Shown one piece after another: positions 17,650-26,012 of a DNA stretch of 61,742 bases. Position 1 is the stretch's first letter. Every line of letters starts with the position of its first letter. The translations under genes and the position numbers were made by a program. The stretch comes from Lachnospiraceae bacterium (GTDB lineage Bacteria; Bacillota; Clostridia; Lachnospirales; Lachnospiraceae), in NCBI GenBank assembly GCA_024693545.1, contig JAILKT010000108.1, forward strand, positions 1-61,742. Reading direction: 5' to 3'. A model generated the notes under the pieces. The model did no database searches. It was not told the DNA's origin and saw only the letters and a program-made list of their open reading frames with translations.

Positions 17650-17797
17650 TCTTCCGAAAGACGGAGAAAGGTACAAGGATATCTGAAGGTTGTCTCACCA
17701 TTAAAGGCCGGATCGACAACAAAAACTGATAATACTTAATAAGCAAATTAAATTGACATATTAACCAATATAAATAAACCTAGTAAAGGAGAAAATT

Positions 17798-18793
17798 ATG
17801 AGCTTTATAGATGAGATCAAAGCACGTGCAAGAAAAGATATCAAGACGATCGTACTTCCCGAGGGCGAGGACCGCAGAGTACTTGAGGCTGCCGCAACAA
17901 CGATCAAAGAGGGAAATGCAAAGGTAGTTATTCTCGGAAAGGAATCCGATATTAAGGAACTCGGAAAGGGACTTGACCTTTCTGCCGCTACGATCATCAA
18001 TCCCGCAGATTCGGATAAGCTCGGCGCTTATATCGATAAGCTCGTTGAACTTCGTGCAAAGAAGGGTATGACACCCGAACTTGCGCGTGAGGCACTTACA
18101 ACCGATTTCACCACCTTCGCAGTTATGATGGTGAAGATGGGTGATGCAGACGGCGTTGTTTCGGGTGCTTGCCATTCAACTGCAAACACACTTCGTCCCT
18201 GCCTCCAGATACTTAAGACAGCGCCCGGCGTGAAGTCGGCATCGGCCTTCTTCCTTATGATCGTTCCGGACTGTGCATACGGAGACAACGGCGTGTTTGT
18301 TTTCGCTGACTGCGGACTTAACCAGAACCCTGATCCCGAACAGCTTGCTGAGATCGCAGGTCTTTCGGCAAAGAGCTTTAAGATGCTCACGGGAAATGAG
18401 GCAAGAGTTGCTATGCTTTCACATTCTTCAAAGGGAAGTGCAAAGCATGATGATGTTACAAAGGTTACCGATGCCACCGCACTTGCAAAAGAGGCATATC
18501 CGGACATCCTTATCGACGGTGAGCTTCAGCTTGATGCTGCGATCGTTCCCGAAGTAGGCGCTTCAAAGGCTAAGGGATCGCCTGTCGCAGGTAAAGCAAA
18601 CGTACTCGTATTCCCCGATCTTGATGCAGGTAATATCGGCTACAAGCTCGTTCAGCGTCTTGCAAAGGCAGAAGCTTACGGCCCTGTAATGCAGGGTATC
18701 GCAGCTCCCGTTAACGATCTTTCGAGAGGATGCTTTGCAGAGGATATCGTAGGAGTTATAGCAATTACCGCTGTGCAGTGCGCTAATAAATGA
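17798..18793 (+). CDS. pta: Phosphate acetyltransferase
   Basis: Transfers the acetyl group between acetyl-CoA and phosphate, supplying acetyl phosphate to AckA. The short (331-residue) single-domain form lacks the regulatory N-terminal domains of the enterobacterial enzyme. Signature stretches are LPEGEDRRVLEAA, VSGACHSTANTLRP, LSHSSKGSA and DGELQLDAAIVPEVG. AAAGGAG precedes the ATG. It is followed by a strong terminator, so ackA and pta form a closed unit. Confidence 0.97.
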   Translation: MSFIDEIKARARKDIKTIVLPEGEDRRVLEAAATTIKEGNAKVVILGKESDIKELGKGLDLSAATIINPADSDKLGAYIDKLVELRAKKGMTPELAREALTTDFTTFAVMMVKMGDADGVVSGACHSTANTLRPCLQILKTAPGVKSASAFFLMIVPDCAYGDNGVFVFADCGLNQNPDPEQLAEIAGLSAKSFKMLTGNEARVAMLSHSSKGSAKHDDVTKVTDATALAKEAYPDILIDGELQLDAAIVPEVGASKAKGSPVAGKANVLVFPDLDAGNIGYKLVQRLAKAEAYGPVMQGIAAPVNDLSRGCFAEDIVGVIAITAVQCANK

Positions 18794-18834
18794 TATTGTT
18801 CGGCCGATCCGAAAATGTTAAGAAAGTGATTACG

Positions 18835-18870
18835 ACAGGGAGGGTGGACAGTTCACCCTCCCTGTTTTTA
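18835..18870 (+). terminator. Terminator after pta
   Basis: ACAGGGAGGGTG (18835-18846) and its exact complement CACCCTCCCTGT (18854-18865) flank a 7-base loop and are followed by TTTTT. Confidence 0.92.
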
Positions 18871-18935
18871 GGACTATAAGCGGGAATCCCCGGTAATTCG
18901 CCTGCCGGGTACTTCACGCCAAAGAACGGTTTTGC

Positions 18936-19015
18936 GCGAAAGCATGGTAAGTCATGTCGAGCGGTATGGGCGAAAGCAAGGTAAAGCCGGCAGACGGTAT
19001 GGGCGAAAGAGTCGG
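18936..19015 (+). repeat. Short intergenic tandem repeat, about 34 bp, 2.4 copies
   Basis: Units beginning GCGAAAGCATGG (18936), GCGAAAGCAAGG (18970) and GCGAAAGAG (19003) are spaced 33-34 bp and share the end CGGTATGGG. They lie directly upstream of the export operon and are not coding. No promoter element is obvious in them. Confidence 0.65.
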
Positions 19016-19049
19016 AGAACGTTAAATTTACAATAAGGAAATTGTGACG

Positions 19050-20120
19050 ATGAAACAGAAGACACTTAAAAGAATGGCATGTTTGGGAATCCTGGTACTT
19101 TTGACGGGTTCTCTTTCGGGCTGTGCAGAGGCGGAGGCCCCGACTGTAACGATAAAGTCCGAGAATGTAGCGGATGAATACAATATGGTCGAAGTTGATT
19201 ATGGAGATGTTCTTCTTGAGCAGCAGGTCAGCTGTTTGTATTCTCAGGTCACTGAGGAGAATCTCTCTTTTTCTATTGAACAAAGAGAGCTGACTCACGT
19301 TTATGTCAACGACGGCGATTCTGTTAAAGCGGGGCAGGCAGTTGCCAAGCTGAACGTTGATGAGCTTGAGAAAAAGGTTCGTGATAACGAGGATGTTATC
19401 GAACAGAGTGAACTTCTTATTTCAGAAACACAGAAACTGATCGATTATTACGAAGGTCTTTTAAATAACGGACCGGACCTCAAGAAAAGGGAAGATATAG
19501 AGTTTAAGATCTCGGATGCACGTCAGGAGGTCGATAAGTACGAGAATGAGAAAAAGGTGGCTGAACGCGAGAACGAAGAGTTTGGCAAGATAATCGAACA
19601 ATCGGTACTTTATGCGGGCATGGACGGAACGGTAAGCAGTATTAACAAAGCGCTCATAGGAACACGTCCTTCAAAGGGGGTGACCGTAATGAAGATAATC
19701 AATACGGATCACTGTTCCTTTATTTCCAGAGATGAAGAAGCATTTGAATATCTGAATATCGGAGATTCCGTGAAAATCTATATTTCGCAGGAACAATTCT
19801 ATAATGCAACGGTTATTGAAAAAGACGCCGAAGGCGGAAGAGTCATCATGGATCTTGACGAACCGGATTACAGCATAAAAATGAGCACGAGAGGTACCAT
19901 AGACATCGAACTTGAAAGAGCCGACAACGTTCTGTCATTGCCACGCGAGGCGGTTCATACAACGGATGATATGGCCTATGTATATACACTTACGGAAAAC
20001 GGAGTAAGAGAGCTTAAAGAAATAGAGGTCGGAATAATGGGTACGAAAATGGTTGAGATTAAAAGCGGTCTGATGCCTTACGAACAGGTTATTCTGAGAA
20101 AGGGTAAGATAAACGGATGA
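19050..20120 (+). CDS. HlyD/MacA-like adaptor lipoprotein 1
   Basis: Membrane-fusion-type adaptor for an ABC exporter. A signal with a GCAE lipobox (LSGC) marks a lipoprotein on the outer face of the membrane. A barrel/lipoyl-like part (VYVNDGDSVKAGQAVAKLN) is followed by a coiled coil (about residues 105-175, rich in Glu/Lys) and a returning lipoyl half (YAGMDGTVSSIN), then a beta-barrel and a C-terminal domain with LPREAVHTTDDMAYVYTLTENG. The order is that of MacA/HlyD-like proteins. The ATG at 19050 is about ten bases from AAGGA; an in-frame GTG at 19044 is the alternative. Its stop overlaps the next adaptor by four bases. First gene of a six-gene export operon. Confidence 0.83.
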   Translation: MKQKTLKRMACLGILVLLTGSLSGCAEAEAPTVTIKSENVADEYNMVEVDYGDVLLEQQVSCLYSQVTEENLSFSIEQRELTHVYVNDGDSVKAGQAVAKLNVDELEKKVRDNEDVIEQSELLISETQKLIDYYEGLLNNGPDLKKREDIEFKISDARQEVDKYENEKKVAERENEEFGKIIEQSVLYAGMDGTVSSINKALIGTRPSKGVTVMKIINTDHCSFISRDEEAFEYLNIGDSVKIYISQEQFYNATVIEKDAEGGRVIMDLDEPDYSIKMSTRGTIDIELERADNVLSLPREAVHTTDDMAYVYTLTENGVRELKEIEVGIMGTKMVEIKSGLMPYEQVILRKGKING

Positions 20121-21202
20121 AAAACAGCGGATTATTGGAGTCATTTATCAGGCGCGCGAAACGAACAGTTTCGTTAACGCTTATATCTGCTCTTGCTGTA
20201 ACCGCATTTACGGCCTGCGAGAGTGAAAAAACGGAAAAAGAGCTTCTTGTTCCTTTGGTGTCGGCAAACGAGGTCGCTGTCTGCGAGCGTGGAGATCTCG
20301 AAAAGATCATCGTTAGGGACGCACATGTCGAGGGAATGTACGATATCCTTTCCTTTGACGTTGACGGATATCTTTATTCCGTCTTTTCAAGTCCCGGAGA
20401 CAAAGTCGGAAAAGGAGATTCGATCGCTGCCGTTACAAGCGCCGATTTTACGGAGATCATGGAACTCGAGGAGGAACTCGAGGAACTTGAGAAAACAAAT
20501 AAGGAACGCAAGGATTATCTTGAAGCTGAGGTTAAGCTCAAAGAGGAAAACGGGGAAAATGCAACGGAAGAGCGTTTTGCTTATGAGAAGGAAGTGGCCC
20601 TTATGGACCTTAAGTTCTCTCAGAAGCAGGAGCGTTACGATAAGCTCAAAAGTGAAGACATCGGATATAATTATATTTCGGCACCGTCAAACGGCTATAT
20701 AGTCGCAGTTACCGCATCAACGGAAGGTTCGTATATAACGGCAGGTACTCCGGTCGCAGCCCTTGCCTCAGAAAAAACGAAACCGTTCATCTCATCGGAA
20801 TTTATTTCAGAAAAACAGGCTCTGCAGTATAAGTCTTTCTATGCACTGATCAACGGAACCGAGTATCCGCTTAAATATGTTCCCATGGATAAGGAAGAAC
20901 TCGCAACGCTGTCTGCGGCGGGAAAACGTGCGAAAAGTCACTTTGATTTTGTACAGGAGCCTTCAGAAGATGTCGAGCTCGGAGACTACGCGGCAGTTAT
21001 CATAGTCGTTGACAAAAAAGAGGAAGTACTTACGGTTCCGGTTAACTCGGTATTTACAGACAAAGACGGAAGGTTTGTGTACATTGTGCTTGAGAACGGA
21101 GGAAAGGAAAGACGTGAGGTTGTTACAGGTCTTTCCGACGGTGCAAGGATAGAGGTTATCGAAGGTGTGCGGGAAGGAGAGAATGTATATGTTGAAAACT
21201 AA
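20117..21202 (+). CDS. HlyD/MacA-like adaptor lipoprotein 2
   Basis: Second adaptor of the same type, 361 residues. The hydrophobic N-terminus ends in TAFTACES, a plausible lipobox with Cys at about residue 34. A lipoyl half (YSVFSSPGDKVGKGDSIAAV) leads into a coiled coil of Glu/Lys repeats (about residues 115-175), a lipoyl return (SAPSNGYIVAVTASTEG) and a C-terminal barrel with TVPVNSVFTDKDGRFVYIV. It overlaps adaptor 1 (ATGA) and the following gene, showing tight translational coupling. Sequence similarity to adaptor 1 is confined to the fold, so the two are not recent duplicates and may occupy different positions in a hetero-oligomeric adaptor. Its substrate is unknown. Confidence 0.82.
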   Translation: MKNSGLLESFIRRAKRTVSLTLISALAVTAFTACESEKTEKELLVPLVSANEVAVCERGDLEKIIVRDAHVEGMYDILSFDVDGYLYSVFSSPGDKVGKGDSIAAVTSADFTEIMELEEELEELEKTNKERKDYLEAEVKLKEENGENATEERFAYEKEVALMDLKFSQKQERYDKLKSEDIGYNYISAPSNGYIVAVTASTEGSYITAGTPVAALASEKTKPFISSEFISEKQALQYKSFYALINGTEYPLKYVPMDKEELATLSAAGKRAKSHFDFVQEPSEDVELGDYAAVIIVVDKKEEVLTVPVNSVFTDKDGRFVYIVLENGGKERREVVTGLSDGARIEVIEGVREGENVYVEN

Positions 21203-22319
21203 AAGCAGATTTGCGGCTCTTCTTATCGCGACATGTACGCTTCTTGCATCGGTATTTCCCGGAACGCAGCACTCTGCCCGGGCCGAAGGGAATAATAAAT
21301 ATGATGACCTTTATATAGAAGCCCTTGATATAAAAGATGTGGATACCCTTAACAAAAAAGAAACGGTGCGAAAAGGGACGTTCAGTTCATACTTTACAAC
21401 GATACCTCAGCCGTCATACAACGATTATTCATATCTGTTTAATACGATCATGGTCGGCGAAGTAACGTTTGTCAGGTATCTGGCAAAGACGGGAGACTGG
21501 ATGGATATCGGTGATCCCCTTTGCGAAATAGAAGTGAAGATCGATGAACTGAAAGTGGAGGAGCTTGAAGACAATATTCTCAAGGAAGAGGAAATGCTCG
21601 GCACATATGCGTATACGTGCGAAGAACTTCTTGCAAAATACGAAAAAATATATAACGGCGGCGGCTCCGATGCGGAGCTTGCCAAGCTGCTTTATGACCG
21701 ATTGAAGCATTCTTATGACGAAGAATTAAAAAAACGGAGAGAATCGATAGATGCCATGCAAGCCGAATATGATGCGCTTGTAATGGCCCGGTCTCAAACA
21801 ATGCTCACTTCGATCGCACCCGGATATGTGGAATATTTGGAAAACATTCATAAAGGACAGGTATTGGAACCTTATGGATTTATCGGGGTCATATACAGAA
21901 GGGATGACGGAAGGATAAGCCTCGACAAAGGCGCTGACTATCTTCGCTTCGGACTTGAAGCTTTGCTTGTACAGACCGACGGTGATGAAACCCGTGAAGC
22001 TGTCGGTATGGTGGCATCGAGTCTTGATGAATCACTTCCTGTTTCGCTTATCGGAGAAAATAACGTGATCGTCTTCGAAGACGGGATTTATGATTTTAAT
22101 CCGAAAAAGAATGTTGTTCTCAAAGTGGAACGAGTACATATGGAAAATGCGCTTATGGTTAAAAACAAAGCTGTTTACAGTGATTCCAATTCGAATTACG
22201 TTCTGATGAATATAGACGGAAAAAAGACAAGAAAGTATGTCGTTGTCGGAGGAAGCAACGATGAGGATACGTGGATAATAAAAGGCGTGAAAGAGGGAGA
22301 TGAAGTACTCCTCAAATAA
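21189..22319 (+). CDS. HlyD-like adaptor 3, exported
   Basis: Third adaptor-like gene. A conventional signal peptide (MLKTKSRFAALLIATCTLLAS, ending SARAEG) replaces the lipobox. A lipoyl-like half (VRYLAKTGDWMDIGDPLCEIE) precedes a helical hairpin (about 115-205) with many Glu/Lys residues, then a return TSIAPGYVEYLENIHKGQ and C-terminal barrel ending VVVGGSNDEDTWIIKGVKEGDEV, the standard last strand of such adaptors. The ATG at 21189 is preferred because GGAG lies nine bases upstream; 21183 is an alternative. The start lies inside the 3' end of adaptor 2, so it is coupled. Family assignment is less certain than for the other two because the middle domain is divergent. Confidence 0.72.
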   Translation: MLKTKSRFAALLIATCTLLASVFPGTQHSARAEGNNKYDDLYIEALDIKDVDTLNKKETVRKGTFSSYFTTIPQPSYNDYSYLFNTIMVGEVTFVRYLAKTGDWMDIGDPLCEIEVKIDELKVEELEDNILKEEEMLGTYAYTCEELLAKYEKIYNGGGSDAELAKLLYDRLKHSYDEELKKRRESIDAMQAEYDALVMARSQTMLTSIAPGYVEYLENIHKGQVLEPYGFIGVIYRRDDGRISLDKGADYLRFGLEALLVQTDGDETREAVGMVASSLDESLPVSLIGENNVIVFEDGIYDFNPKKNVVLKVERVHMENALMVKNKAVYSDSNSNYVLMNIDGKKTRKYVVVGGSNDEDTWIIKGVKEGDEVLLK

Positions 22320-22374
22320 GCGCATCTTCGACAAAAAATAATAATCCAACCGAAGCGAAAGGCAGGAAACAAAT

Positions 22375-25167
22375 ATGCTTCACCTTGTAATACAAAGGAT
22401 ACTACATAAAAAGTGGATGATAGCATGTCTGATTATAGGCAATGTGCTTCTTACGGCTGTGGCGGTTTCTCATCCGCTTTACAGCAGTTCTTCATCGCAA
22501 AGCATGCTTATCGAGGAATTTGATTCGTCTATGAGGGAGAACAACAAGTACCCCATGATGATTCATACGATCGGCAGGGTCAGAAAGAATGCCGGAGTAT
22601 CGGCAACCTCAAAGATAAGAAAAGTGGCGAACGGGATGGGAGAGACTCTCGGTCTGCCTATTACCGAACAGATCTGTTACAGAAACATGATCTCTTCGAC
22701 AGCCCAGTCAATGACGGTTCATGACGGGATGTTTTCAAAGATCATGCTTTCTCTTTCATGTCTCAGCGATCTTGAAGATCACACTGTTATGCTTTCCGGC
22801 AGGATGTATTCGGACAAGATCACGGACGACGGCTTTATCGAGGTCGTTATCAATCAGAGCGTAATGGTAGAGCATGATCTGATAGTGGGAGAAGAGCTTA
22901 CAATAGAGGCAGTCAAAGGACCCGACAAAAAGCCGGTTAAGCTCAGAATAGTCGGAGTATACACAAACTCAAGCGGGGAAGACCTTTATTGGTATAATCC
23001 CCCCTCGTTCTACTCGAAGGATCTAATGATGGATTTTGATCTCTTTGAAGAGTGTTTTATGTATAAAGGGGCGAAAAAGAATCAGTATGATGAGGAATTC
23101 ATCATTCTTCCCGACTACAAGTCGATCACGCCGGAGATGACAGACTATATCATATATACCACGAACGATCTTATAAAGAATAACACAGATGTATACAAGG
23201 CAATGGAAGTATCGGATTATTCCAAAATTCTTGAAACATTCAGAGTAAAACAGAAACAGATTGATGTTATGCTTACCATACTTGAAGTACCGGTGGCGCT
23301 CATGCTCCTTGCCTTCATTTTTATGATATCAAGACAGATGCTCTCGCTCGAAGAGGGTGAGGTCGCAATGCTTAAGAGCCGTGGAGCGAGCTCATTCCAG
23401 ATATTCAGACTGTACCTCATGCAGTCGCTGGTTGTATCCGGAGTCGGAATGATCCTGGGATTCCCTATCGGAGCGGGAATAACAAAACTGCTCGGGCGTG
23501 CCGATGCGTTCCTGTCCTTCTCGGGCGGAAGAAAGATGGATATCATCTTCAAAATCGATACGTTGTATTTTGCCCTTGGTGCGGCTTTACTTTCGGTGCT
23601 TATGACACTTTTGCCTGTCCTCAAAAAAGACAAGGCAAGTATAGTTGCCGTAAAGAGGCGCAGAAGCCGCCAGTCAAAGCCTTTATGGATGAAATTATAT
23701 CTGGATATAATTATTACGGGAGTGTCAATATATGGCTATTATACATTCCTGAACGGACAGGAGGAACTTGTGCTGCGAGTTCTTTCGGGAAAAGCTCCCG
23801 ATCCGCTTCTGTTCCTGAGCGCAGCGCTTTTTATACTCGGAAGCTCGCTGCTTTGCATCAGGATACACAGAATTTTACTTAAGGTCGTATACAACATCGG
23901 AAAGAAAAAGTGGAAACCTGCAGCCTATACATCACTCTTAGAGCTCATAAGATCCGGGAACAAGCAGGTGTTTGTAATGGTATTTCTTGTACTTACCGTT
24001 TCCTTCGGACTCTTCTACACAACGATCGCAAGAACGATAGTTGCCAACTCGGAGAGAAATATGGAATACGTCGAGGGCGCGGATATAAAACTCAGGGAAT
24101 ACTGGATGAACAACAGCAGACTCGGACCGGGACATTATTATGAACCTGATTTTGCAAAGTACGGCCAGATTGAAGGTGCTTCGGCTGCAAAGGTTTATAT
24201 AGACGATCATGCTACTTTTTATATCGAAAACAGAAGATTCGATACTACGGTGATGGGCATAAATACTCAGGAATTCGGAAAAGCAGCACCTATCGATGAA
24301 AGCCTGTTACCGCATGATTATTATGATTACCTTAATGTGTTGAGCAGAAATCCGAATGCGGTCCTTCTTTCTGCCGGATTCAGGGATAAGTATAATTATA
24401 AGATCGGTGATGAGATCACTCTTAACCTTTATTCACCGGAAGGAAATCGTTCTGCAAGCTGCGTGGTCTATGGCTTCTTTGATTATTGGCCGTCTTTCAG
24501 GCCGACGCAGATCACTGTCGGAACTGATGGGAAAACAAACGTTTTCCAAAAATTCCTGATCGTGGCAAATCTTTCAAAGATACAGAATACCGTAGGAGTG
24601 CTTCCGTACGATGTGTGGATAAATCTGGGCGGCGACAGCGACAGATTCTACGAATTTGCCGATTCCCTCGGTTTTACGATAACGAAACTTACGGACAGAG
24701 TCGAGAAGACCGAGAAGCTTCACGATGATCCGCTCTTCGCGGGCACGAGCGGTATACTTACGATGAGCTTTATTGCAATACTCGTGATATGTTCGATAGG
24801 ATATCTCATGTACTGGAGTCTGTCGATAAGAGCAAGACAGCTGCAGTTCGGTGTATTTAGGGCTATGGGCGTTACGGTAAAACAGATTTCCGGAATGCTT
24901 ATCATAGAGCAGATTTTGACCGGTGTTTACTGCATCATTGCGGGACTTGTGAGCGGATATCTGGCATCGATCCTGTTTGTGCCGATGATACAGATAGCAT
25001 ATCAGGGAGCCGACAATTCACTCGCAATGAAACTCATCACAAAGCCTTCGGACGTTATAGAGCTTGTGGCAGTGATCCTGGCGGTATTCCTTATCTGTGT
25101 GGCCGTACTTATGAAACAGATATCGTCCATGAAGATATCTCAGGCTCTCAAGCTTGGTGAGGACTGA
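22375..25167 (+). CDS. FtsX-type ABC transporter permease
   Basis: A 930-residue permease with two FtsX-like domains. An N-terminal transmembrane segment (residues about 13-33) precedes a large extracellular loop (to about 290). Three hydrophobic segments follow near 295-430, including MLSLEEGEVAMLKSRGASSFQIFRLY, a loop typical of this family. A second set begins near 440 and carries a second extracellular domain (to about 790) and a final three-segment bundle with IRARQLQFGVFRAMGVTVKQIS. The paired RxxG(A/M)xxxQ-like cytoplasmic loops contact the ATPases. Permeases of this architecture export peptides, lipoproteins or antimicrobials rather than import. The gene follows the adaptors by 55 bp and precedes the ATPases by 119 bp. 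Confidence 0.88.
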   Translation: MLHLVIQRILHKKWMIACLIIGNVLLTAVAVSHPLYSSSSSQSMLIEEFDSSMRENNKYPMMIHTIGRVRKNAGVSATSKIRKVANGMGETLGLPITEQICYRNMISSTAQSMTVHDGMFSKIMLSLSCLSDLEDHTVMLSGRMYSDKITDDGFIEVVINQSVMVEHDLIVGEELTIEAVKGPDKKPVKLRIVGVYTNSSGEDLYWYNPPSFYSKDLMMDFDLFEECFMYKGAKKNQYDEEFIILPDYKSITPEMTDYIIYTTNDLIKNNTDVYKAMEVSDYSKILETFRVKQKQIDVMLTILEVPVALMLLAFIFMISRQMLSLEEGEVAMLKSRGASSFQIFRLYLMQSLVVSGVGMILGFPIGAGITKLLGRADAFLSFSGGRKMDIIFKIDTLYFALGAALLSVLMTLLPVLKKDKASIVAVKRRRSRQSKPLWMKLYLDIIITGVSIYGYYTFLNGQEELVLRVLSGKAPDPLLFLSAALFILGSSLLCIRIHRILLKVVYNIGKKKWKPAAYTSLLELIRSGNKQVFVMVFLVLTVSFGLFYTTIARTIVANSERNMEYVEGADIKLREYWMNNSRLGPGHYYEPDFAKYGQIEGASAAKVYIDDHATFYIENRRFDTTVMGINTQEFGKAAPIDESLLPHDYYDYLNVLSRNPNAVLLSAGFRDKYNYKIGDEITLNLYSPEGNRSASCVVYGFFDYWPSFRPTQITVGTDGKTNVFQKFLIVANLSKIQNTVGVLPYDVWINLGGDSDRFYEFADSLGFTITKLTDRVEKTEKLHDDPLFAGTSGILTMSFIAILVICSIGYLMYWSLSIRARQLQFGVFRAMGVTVKQISGMLIIEQILTGVYCIIAGLVSGYLASILFVPMIQIAYQGADNSLAMKLITKPSDVIELVAVILAVFLICVAVLMKQISSMKISQALKLGED

Positions 25168-25286
25168 TGTTTAAAGATGTGACCGCCCGCGCGGAATAAT
25201 ACGAATGATAATAAAGTCCCGAAGCGGCCGCCCGAGCGGACAGAGTGAAAAATAGGATTTAAAACAAAATTCCCGAAAGGATAAAA

Positions 25287-25970
25287 ATGGACATTTTAAA
25301 AGCAGAAAACATTGTACGCAGTTTCAAACTGGGATCGGGCGAGAAGATCGATGTTCTGAAGAATGTGAGCTTGAGCGTTCCCGAAAATAAGCTTGCGATA
25401 CTGAAAGGGCCTTCGGGCTCGGGCAAGACAACGCTTATGAACATCATGGGAGGGCTCGATGCCCCGAACAGCGGAACCATGCTGTTTAACGGGAAGGACA
25501 TCTATTCGGGTGACGGAACGGATATCGATGCTATGAGGCGCAACGATTTCGGATTTGTATTTCAGTCGGTTTCACTCATTCCGATCATGACGGTATATGA
25601 GAATGTGGAATTCTCACTCAGACTTTCCGGGTACAAGGGTGACAGAGAAGAAAGGGTAATGAAATGTCTTTCTCTTGTCGGTCTGGATGCGAGAAGCGAT
25701 CATATGCCTCAGGAGCTTTCGGGAGGAGAGCAGCAGCGAGTTGCCATAGCAAGGGCGATCGCTCATTCGCCCCGCGTTGTTTTCGCCGATGAACCGACTG
25801 CGGAGCTTGACAGCCAGACGGCCATACACGTTGTGAGCCTTTTTAAAGAGCTTGTTGAAAAGGAACATGTGACTATGGTCATGACAACACATGATGTGGG
25901 ACTTATGTCGGCCGGTGACATCGTTTATTCGATTGAGAACGGAGAAATCATAAGCAGCGATTCTTTATAG
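25287..25970 (+). CDS. ABC transporter ATPase (LolD/MacB type)
   Basis: A compact 227-residue ATPase of the macrolide/lipoprotein exporter class. Walker A is GPSGSGKTT (residues about 42-50), Q-loop FVFQSV, signature ELSGGEQQRVAIARA, Walker B VVFADEPTAELD, and switch His in TTHDV. TTLMNIMGGLD just after Walker A is characteristic of LolD/MacB-type ATPases that pair with FtsX-like permeases. AAAGGA precedes the ATG. Its last codons and stop are part of a 29-bp tandem duplication that also supplies the AGGAGA site of the next gene. Confidence 0.93.
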   Translation: MDILKAENIVRSFKLGSGEKIDVLKNVSLSVPENKLAILKGPSGSGKTTLMNIMGGLDAPNSGTMLFNGKDIYSGDGTDIDAMRRNDFGFVFQSVSLIPIMTVYENVEFSLRLSGYKGDREERVMKCLSLVGLDARSDHMPQELSGGEQQRVAIARAIAHSPRVVFADEPTAELDSQTAIHVVSLFKELVEKEHVTMVMTTHDVGLMSAGDIVYSIENGEIISSDSL

Positions 25971-26003
25971 GAGAGATTATAAGCAGCGATTCTTTATAGG
26001 AGA
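25950..26003 (+). repeat. 29-bp tandem duplication spanning stop codon and RBS
   Basis: Identical 25-bp copies at 25950-25974 and 25979-26003 (core AGCAGCGATTCTTTATAGG) repeat at a 29-bp period. The first contains the TAG stop of the ATPase gene; both contain AGGAGA, and the second is positioned as the ribosome site for the ATG at 26013. Confidence 0.95.
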
Positions 26004-26012
26004 AAACATAAG

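Noticed and set aside
17753-17758. TTGACA before pta as a separate promoter
   Set aside because: No -10 box with acceptable spacing follows; ackA and pta are better explained as one unit.
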